A stretch of DNA of 64,000 nucleotides from Tolypeutes matacus (Eukaryota > Chordata > Mammalia > Cingulata > Chlamyphoridae): positions 44,961,311 to 45,025,310 of the forward strand of contig JAKSZT010053928.1 in the NCBI GenBank assembly GCA_026826555.1. The letters are read 5' to 3'. The notes under the pieces are model-generated. The model saw only the letters and a list, made by a program, of their open reading frames with translations. It was not told the DNA's origin and made no database searches. The translations under genes and the position numbers were made by a program. Below, piece by piece: positions 57,800-64,000 of this stretch. Position 1 is the first letter of the stretch. Each line of letters begins with the position of its first letter.

Positions 57800-58060
57800 A
57801 GCTCCCGCCTACTACTCTGCCTTCCTTGGCCCCGAGATGCCCCTTCCCAGGCGAGGAAGCGGGCACGGAGGCCGCTGCGGTGGGTGGGGGCAACGCCTGC
57901 AGCCGGGGCCTCAGTACCCCAGGCCTGGACCCCACCCTCACATCCCTTGCACAGAGGTGGCCTAGGGAACACGGTCAAAGGCCATGCATGCGGAGAAAGA
58001 GCTGCAAAAGCATGGTGTTATCACCATGCCGCCTCCCCGGTTGTGGTCTAACTGAGGGTG
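57800..58060. promoter_or_regulatory. GC/CpG-rich patch, possible regulatory element
   Basis: About 13 CpGs in 260 bp, in a setting otherwise poor in CpG. It includes ggcgaggaagcgggcacgg and ggccgctgcggtgg. Open frames of 70-105 codons cross it on both strands with no family features. It could be a small intronic CpG island, an enhancer, or an old GC-rich insert. Confidence 0.4.
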
Positions 58061-59489
58061 AGGGAACAAGGAGATAACAGCACTGTGACTGGGGAACAGT
58101 GTTGGGTCTGGCCAAAATGTTATTTCATTTCTGCGCTTTTGAACAAGTGCCCGGAGGGGATGTCAATGGCTGCAGTTGGCTGAAAAGTAAATTACTCAAT
58201 AAGTTCTACGGCCAATAAGAAGCAAGGTTGCCTTTGTTTTTCTTTCTTTCTTTTCTTTTTTTTTCTTTTTTTGAGGTGCTGGAGGAGGTTTTGAAGGAGG
58301 GGGAGGAGGGGAAAGAGAGCCTGCTTGCACTCTAAATGCCAATAAGGCAGCTTGAACACCTCTTTGTAAGACTTTTTGTTAATTGAAAAAGTTTTGAAAT
58401 AGAATCTCGTGCTAAACTCAGGGACTGTGTTTTTTATTTAAAAATTGGTAGCATCCCTAAAACCAGAAAATTTACACAGTGGTGACTAAAGCTCTGTGAT
58501 TTTAGATGCTTGTTTCTGTTATTTGGTTATGTATTCCCCACAAGGGTGCTTATTTTTAAAAATAAAATATCTGGTATGTTACAGCAAAAAATACTCAATG
58601 GATCTTATTTCATATTATAATCTACTAAGGTGTAGTCACAAATAAAATGATTTTTAAAAACCAGAGGAAACAGAAATCATGTATATATCTTAGTGTCAAA
58701 GATTCCTCTGGTTTATAGCTTGAATGGTGAGAGAGAGGGGGAGAAGTAAATAACCTAACCAAAAAACGTATGACAAATAGCAGGCTTTTGCTGTACTGTA
58801 ACCATAATTTGGCACTAATGAAGTACATATAGGAGCCCTCCCCTTTCTAGTTTTCATCCAAACACTTGATCTCAAGTCCTCTCTCCTGTGCTGCATGAGA
58901 TGTTAATTTGTGGAATGATGTCCAAGTGAGATTTAAGGACCTCCGGGGTGATGTAAGAAGACAGGCAGGCAGAGCTTACATGGAGCACACCACTAATGAG
59001 TGGAGGCTTTAGCCCAGGCTGGACCTCTCTATGATTCCTCCTGGGGAACGTGGAACCTGGCACAAGACATTGAGCCTCTGCACCGTGAGGGGTTGTTTCA
59101 GCTGCAATTCAACCCCGCAGGTGATTCTGGAAGAACCACAGGCCTGGTGTGGCTTGCTAGCAAAGAGCTAGGAGTCTGCCCAGTAACATCTGCAGCACAC
59201 AGAGCCCTGGTCTTAGCATAAGCCTTCTGAAACTTGCTTCTATCAAATCAAAGCCACAGGTACAGACGGATGCTACCTGAAATGATCTAAACTCAGACCA
59301 TGCTTTCTCTTTTGCCCTAAGATGGAATTGGACTTAGTTCTGTGATGAGGATCTCAAAGAGAAGGTATCAGTATTTCAAGGTAAATCAAAGAAATCCCAT
59401 CATAAACGGGATAGGAAATTCCATACTTTTGGAAATCGCTCCATCTAAGGAAATAAATGTGATTTTTTAAAGGAAAAAAATAGCTGATA

Positions 59490-59670
59490 TTGGAGTTCTA
59501 TGTGCTAAGTGCTTGAAAGTTTTTCACGTTATCCTAGTGACCTTATAAAATGCTTGTACAGATGAAAAGATAGAGATCAAGAGAGTTATTTAAACTACCA
59601 AGTATACGAGCTAGATAATAGCCAGGCTGGCTGGTTTCAGAACCTGAGCTTGTTAAACCACACTAACATA
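59490..59670 (-). repeat. MIR SINE
   Basis: 'tatgtgctaagtgcttgaaa', 'cttgtacagatgaaaagata', 'agagttatttaaactaccaa' (MIR complement). Confidence 0.6.
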
Positions 59671-59788
59671 CGGTCTCTTAGTCCAAATATTTTATTTTCT
59701 GGGCTCTGTGAAATATAGCAGTAAAGGATGCGCCAGAGGAAAATATTGTTATAAGACTGACCAAAATACATGAGAGACCTAGAAAACA

Positions 59789-59811
59789 CACACACACACA
59801 CACACACACAA
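59789..59811. repeat. (AC)n microsatellite
   Basis: Short AC array; the minus-strand VCVCVC frame is its translation. A C9 run follows near 59856. Confidence 0.95.
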
Positions 59812-59959
59812 AATCACCAAAACTTTCACCCTTCATATTAGGGATCAAGCTGATCCCCCCCCCCAATTACAATATATGGAGATAATTAACTTTTTTCCTA
59901 AATTAAAACAAGTCCTCGAAATCAGGTGTGAAATACTGGGAATGTCTTAAGATCAATCA

Positions 59960-61015
59960 ACAATTGGTACAAGCACTTTGGAAAATTTTTGGTAGTTTCT
60001 AGTAAAGTTGAGCACACACATACCATATGGCTCAGCAATTTCATTTCTATATATATATATATATACAAATTGACCAAAAGACACGAAGAAGAATAGTCAA
60101 ATCAGTGCTTTTCATAATAGCCCAAACTGGAGACAAGTCAATCACCCATTACTGAAAGAGTTATAAAGCTGTCAGAGTCTAGATAGGAAAACAGAAATTA
60201 TTTACTTTTTATTGAAGCTGAGCCAGTTATTTTTTATTTTTTCATTTTTTAATAATGCAGGAATCAGCTACCACCTAAAGGGCTGGGAAACAGAGTGGAG
60301 AGTTTAGGGATGTTAGACCTCAGATGCTTAGAGAGGAAGCTGGGAGCCAGGTCTCTGCATTGGTGGTAGCTGGGAGGGGGCACAATGAGACTGGAACATT
60401 TACTGCTGCTGGGGCAAAGGGCCATTGCTGAAACCATGTAGGCATGGACAGCAAGCAAAGAGGTAGAAACAAATACATCCTCACCCTACAGCCTTCCAGT
60501 CTCCTTGTAGTGCCCCACATGGCAGAACTAATGGGGAGCCAGCTGGTTAGCCAAGTCACAGCTCCAGCATTACAAAGCTGAGAACAGAATGGTGGGTTTG
60601 GGCCTAAGAGACAGTAATTTAATAAATGGCACAAAGGGATTAAAAAATGTGGTATGTTCCTATGATAGACTACTATACAAGAATGAGAATGAGGAAAACA
60701 TGAATACATGCAACAAACAACATGGATGAGTCTCACAAGTGTAACGTTGAGCAGAAAAGCCAGATACAAAAGAGCACCTAGTGAACAATTCCATTTCTAT
60801 AAATGTAAACACGGGAAGCACTAATCTGTGGTGATAGAAGTCAGGACCCAGGTTACCCTGGTGGCATAGTGACTGAGGAGGGGGCAATGGAGTCTTTTGG
60901 GTTCTTGTAATGTTCTATTTTTAGAACACTGATGTCTTCACTTTGTTGTATACTTGTGATTTTTACATGTTTCTATATGTACATAATGTAACAAAAATTT
61001 AAATACAATTAAATA
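59960..61015 (+). repeat. Old L1 3' portion, split by an insertion
   Basis: Degraded ORF2 tail: 'acttttcataatagcccaaa'-type sequence and 'aatcacccattactgaaaga' before, then 'aaaaatgtggtatgttccta', 'gaatacatgcaacaaacaac', 'gatgagtctcacaagtgtaa', and an L1M 3' UTR to 61010 after an interruption at about 60165-60635. An (AT)n patch lies at 60049-60065. Confidence 0.7.
60165..60635. mobile_element. Unassigned ~470-bp insertion within the L1
   Basis: Interrupts L1 co-linearity. It includes 'gtctagataggaaaacagaa', 'gtgccccacatggcagaact', 'aatggggagccagctggtta', 'gaatggtgggtttgggccta'. This resembles an ancient LTR-type repeat, but I cannot name it. The 149-codon minus-strand open frame at 60320-60769 spans insert and L1 and is not a gene. 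Confidence 0.45.
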
Positions 61016-61059
61016 ATATAATAGTATTATAAAGCTGCTTTTTTCCTCTTAATAGGTTT

Positions 61060-61440
61060 GAGATTTAAGTCACATAATATACAATTCACCTCTGTTAAAA
61101 TGAACACTTCAATGGTTTTTAGTATAGTTACAAGGTTGTGAAGTCATTGCCACAATCAAATTTTAGAGCATTCAACACCTAAGAAGGAAACCCTTACCTG
61201 TTAGCAGTGACTCTTGATCTTTCTCTGCCCTGCACCTGCCCTAGGCAACCACTAATTTGCTTCCTGTGTCTATAGAGTTGCTCATTCCAGACATTTCATA
61301 TAATGGAATCACACGATATGTGGCCTGTTGTGACTGGTTCTTTCATTTAGCATGATATTTTCAAAGTTCAATCGTGCTGTAGCATGTATCATTACTTCAT
61401 TCCTCAAGCTGATCTTTTACATGGTACAAACCAGAGTGGA
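61060..61440 (-). repeat. Old L1 fragment
   Basis: Complement of old L1: 'atggtttttagtatagttac', 'ttgccacaatcaaattttag', 'taggcaaccactaatttgct', 'catttcatataatggaatca', 'gtagcatgtatcattacttc'. Confidence 0.75.
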
Positions 61441-62261
61441 TTTTCTAAACATTAATAATGGTTTTTAAGTGATTCATGAAAAACATTTTTTCTTATTAAG
61501 AAAAGCATTATTTTAAGCACTTTGGAAGCACCGAATTATAAATGATTACAAATTGGCTGGATGTTTTTACTGAGAAGATTGCACCAATGACTACTTTTTA
61601 AACTGCTATTAGCTTAGCTTGAATAATTCATCAACAACATTTTAGAGAGCTCTTCCTACCCACTGGGCTATATGCTAGGTAGAGGGATTATAACAAAAAG
61701 ATGCATTCTGCCCTCAAGGAGCTTAATGAGCGCCTAGTTAATGAAGTATCCACTATAACTACCTAGCAGTAATAATATCTCTCTTTTAAACCATAATTCA
61801 AAATGTTTCATTAAGTCAAATTGAACTTTCTTCTAATTGCATACATCTCCGAGGTCTGTTTTTTCTACCACTAAGAAGTATAAATAGTCATTTTAACAGA
61901 TTGTCTGGCTGTCAGTCTTAGCTGGGGATCCTGCACCACCCGGTCACTGAGGGCAGACACCCAGAAGCCAGCCTGGGCTCCCCCAACCTTCACAGCCTGT
62001 CCTTCTCTTTCCCAATTCCACCAACTCCCTTCCCTCCTCTTCACCGTTCTAAATTCAAGCCTCATCTTTTCACACTGAAATGTCTGCAATAAATAAGCTT
62101 TCCTTTTCCCTAAACAGAAATGGTTTTATTGGCTTTCCTGACTATAATAGAAATATACCCTCAGTATAAAACCTTTTCCAGACAATAGAGAAAGATATAA
62201 GGAAAAAAAGAAGTCAGCCATCCTCCTGCCACCTATAAATAACCACTATGAGAGGGCTTTT

Positions 62262-62305
62262 TTTAAAAAAAAAAAAAAAAAACAAACAAACAAAAAAAAA
62301 AAAAC
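62262..62305. repeat. A-rich simple repeat
   Basis: T7 followed by A19, (CAAA)n and A14. No SINE body is recognisable upstream. Confidence 0.9.
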
Positions 62306-63429
62306 TAGGCTTATGGATCTCTTTTATCCTCAAACCAAAATTGGATTCTACTCACCCTGCTCTTTTGTAAACTCCGTTTTTTCACTCCCTGAGTACCTCT
62401 GTGGGTTAATAACCACAGCTCACCACTGCTTGTTAAAGCAGCAAAATACTTCACTACTGGATGTTGCCCACACTCATCCTGTCAGATGCTGATGCCCTGT
62501 GCTGCTGGTCTCCCCCACAGCCGTGTGCAGCTAACCTCTCATTCCTGAGTCCCTGTGCCTGGGCTCTGTTCAGGTGGTTGGACTGGTGCCTACCCAGAGC
62601 CCCCTTCACACTCCTCCATGGAGGGTGCATAACCCAGAGGCTTCCACTTTCACCAAGGGAAGGATCAGCTGAGGGATGGTTTAGGGTTGAAGCTCAGCCA
62701 ATCAGTTTTTCCATGACTTGTCAGAGATACTTTTGAAAATGCCTTTCCACTACAGACCCATTTTTATTTGTACAATCAGGCACAAGGCTGATGGTCAGTA
62801 ATTAATGGCTTGGCCTTCTTTGGGCCCCTCTCCCACCAAATCCTAATCCCAATTTGATAATCTGGCATTGGCTCCAATAAGGTCCTCACCCACAGATGTT
62901 TAAGAAGGCCCTTAGCCGCTTTCTCCAATACCTGACCTAGAATCCACTAAGGAGAGTGAACACTAGGACTGGGTAAGTATAGTCAGCAAAAGGCCCACCT
63001 TGGAGAACTGGAAGCTTTAACTCTGCCATCCCTGTGGAGGCCACAGCGTGAGTATTCACGCCCCTGCACTTTCAGTTCCATTCCTTTTGTCCAGAGAGTG
63101 GGTTTTTGTCAGCCTTCCTTGTTTCTTCTCTCCTCCTCTATATAACCTCTTGCTCTAGCCCGGTTCACAGTGGCCCAGGGTGGCCAACCATCCCAGGTTG
63201 CCTGGGAGGCAGGCCTTTCTGTTTGAATACCAGAGCAGCCTTGGGAAAAGTGGGATGAGCTGGTCACACCACCGTAGGCCAACACTTTGAGAAACACTTC
63301 CAGAATTGAGTGATAGAGCAAACAGGACTTGCCTCGCCTCTCCGGTAATTTTTTCTCTGCTCCATTCAACTGGGTTTGTAAATTTTAAGTTGGAGCTATG
63401 ATAATAAGGCTTTGCTTTTGTTTGCATGC

Positions 63430-63545
63430 CTACTGCACCCACTAAAAAGCAAGCTTCTGGAAAGCAGAGACTTAGGCCTCCCATAGAGCCTGGCACACAG
63501 TGGGTGGTCAGTAGACATGTATTGAATAAGTGAATAAAACTCACA
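63430..63545 (+). repeat. L2 LINE 3' end
   Basis: 'gcttctggaaagcagagact', 'gcctggcacacagtgggtgg', 'gacatgtattgaataagtga' is a standard L2 terminus. Confidence 0.75.
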
Positions 63546-63653
63546 ACCAAATAAAAACTCCAGAGTCTGAGATTCACTCCCTCAATGAAGAAGCAAACGC
63601 TCAGGTGTGGTCACCTCTTTAACCCTTGCTAAAGAACACCTTACGGGGATTTC

Positions 63654-63677
63654 GGGTAGGGGTGTGGGGGGAGGGGT
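63654..63677 (+). other. Potential G-quadruplex motif
   Basis: Four G-runs of three or more separated by short loops (GGG-TA-GGGG-TGT-GGGGGG-A-GGGG). G-rich on the plus strand, i.e. the template strand for MGAT5. Confidence 0.6.
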
Positions 63678-63745
63678 ACAAAAGAAAAGAGGTCTGAGGT
63701 AAAATGGGAAGGCCCTAGAGCTAAACACCCCCAGAATCCCCAATC

Positions 63746-64000
63746 TTTTTTTTTTCCTTCAGCTATCATTTTATTAAAACTGGGTGACTTCGATAAGGGG
63801 ACAGTACAAAAAAAATTTAGTCCATGAAAAAAAACAATAGTTCAGTTAATAAAAACAGCTATCTTCAACAGGGACACTGTGTAAGGGTGTTGAGCTTCCT
63901 TCTCATGGTTCCAGCCAGGAGCCTGGCCAGGGCTTAGTTAACCCAAAGACAGGTTGTCCAGTGCCACTGTGGGGAGAACCTTTCAAGGGAGGGGTTGGAA
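63746..64000 (-). pseudogene. 3' end of a probable processed retrocopy (partial)
   Basis: On the minus strand the sequence ends CAGTTTTAATAAAATGATAG, then CTGAAGG and an A10 run: a poly(A) signal about 20 nt before an A tail, as expected for a reverse-transcribed mRNA. The 250 bp above looks like a non-repetitive 3' UTR and continues past the window. I do not recognise the parent gene. Alternative: a chance AATAAA near a short T run. Confidence 0.45.

Larger units (their letters stand above)
56733..64000 (-). other. MGAT5: MGAT5 intron, 5' of the exon at 56732 (partial)
   Basis: Ends with a pyrimidine tract and CAG acceptor on the minus strand and extends beyond the right edge. It contains a SINE, a CpG-rich patch, MIR, L1 and L2 copies, and a probable retrocopy 3' end. 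Bases 58100-59480 and about 61450-63400 have no feature I can name. Confidence 0.9.

Noticed and set aside
60320..60769. 149-codon minus-strand open frame
   Set aside because: Spans an L1 fragment and its inserted element; no protein similarity recognised.
1..64000. CRISPR array, operon, phage or bacterial mobile element
   Set aside because: The window is vertebrate intronic DNA. Regular repeats are microsatellites or retroelements, and there are no clustered intact genes.

Overview
The window is nuclear DNA of a placental mammal, almost certainly a xenarthran (sloth, anteater or armadillo). The evidence is the repeats. There are tRNA-derived SINEs with heads like GGAAGCGGCTGTGGCTCAAT and tails ending in AAATAAATCTTT, several copies of an LTR family I associate with xenarthrans, and a lineage-specific L1. 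The very common armadillo SINE head type ('gacttggcccagtgg...') is absent, which slightly favours sloth or anteater over nine-banded armadillo. I cannot settle the species.

The only protein-coding gene I can support is MGAT5 (alpha-1,6-mannosylglycoprotein 6-beta-N-acetylglucosaminyltransferase, GT18 family) on the minus strand. Two consecutive internal coding exons lie at 56599-56732 and 3794-3943. They join in frame across a 52.7 kb intron. Everything else is intronic: bases 1-3793 belong to the next intron, 3944-56598 is the large intron, and 56733-64000 is the preceding intron. All other open reading frames are short, on the wrong strand, or inside transposons.

Layout of the repeats, left to right: ancient MIR/L2 and a (TTTA)n array bracketed by direct repeats (0.6-2.3 kb); a xenarthran LTR (2.7-3.3 kb); MGAT5 exon (3.8 kb); L2 (8.95-9.5 kb); a long HAL1/L1 mosaic with nested inserts (9.7-12.9 kb); an LTR carrying a SINE pair (13.7-14.5 kb); L1 3' end (17.2-17.8 kb); LTR within a GT-rich tract (20.3-20.9 kb); TC/AC microsatellite (22.2 kb); MaLR LTR (23.7-24.1 kb); an apparently full-length but inactivated L1 with a 14-bp target-site duplication (24.65-31.9 kb, including a 400-N assembly gap and a nested SINE); compound SINEs (32.3-32.75 and 36.8-37.3 kb); a run of MIR copies (37.5-41 kb); LTR, MITE and SINE nests (44-50 kb); a 1.3 kb poly(A) retroposon with its own target-site duplication (49.9-51.2 kb); a young monomeric SINE (51.7-51.9 kb); LTR and hAT MITE (54.3-55.5 kb); MGAT5 exon (56.6 kb); a GC/CpG-rich patch (57.8-58.05 kb); an old L1 with an insertion (59.96-61 kb); and, at the right edge, the 3' end of what looks like a processed retrocopy.

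No CRISPR array, operon, functional RNA gene or other microbial-style system is present. The most interesting signals are retrotransposition structures: a 21-nt SINE-head insertion with a 13-bp target-site duplication and no tail; multimeric SINEs with a shared linker; the L1 5' UTR with about 200-bp tandem units; and the unclassified 1.3 kb retroposon. Family names come from memory of consensus sequences. No database search was run.
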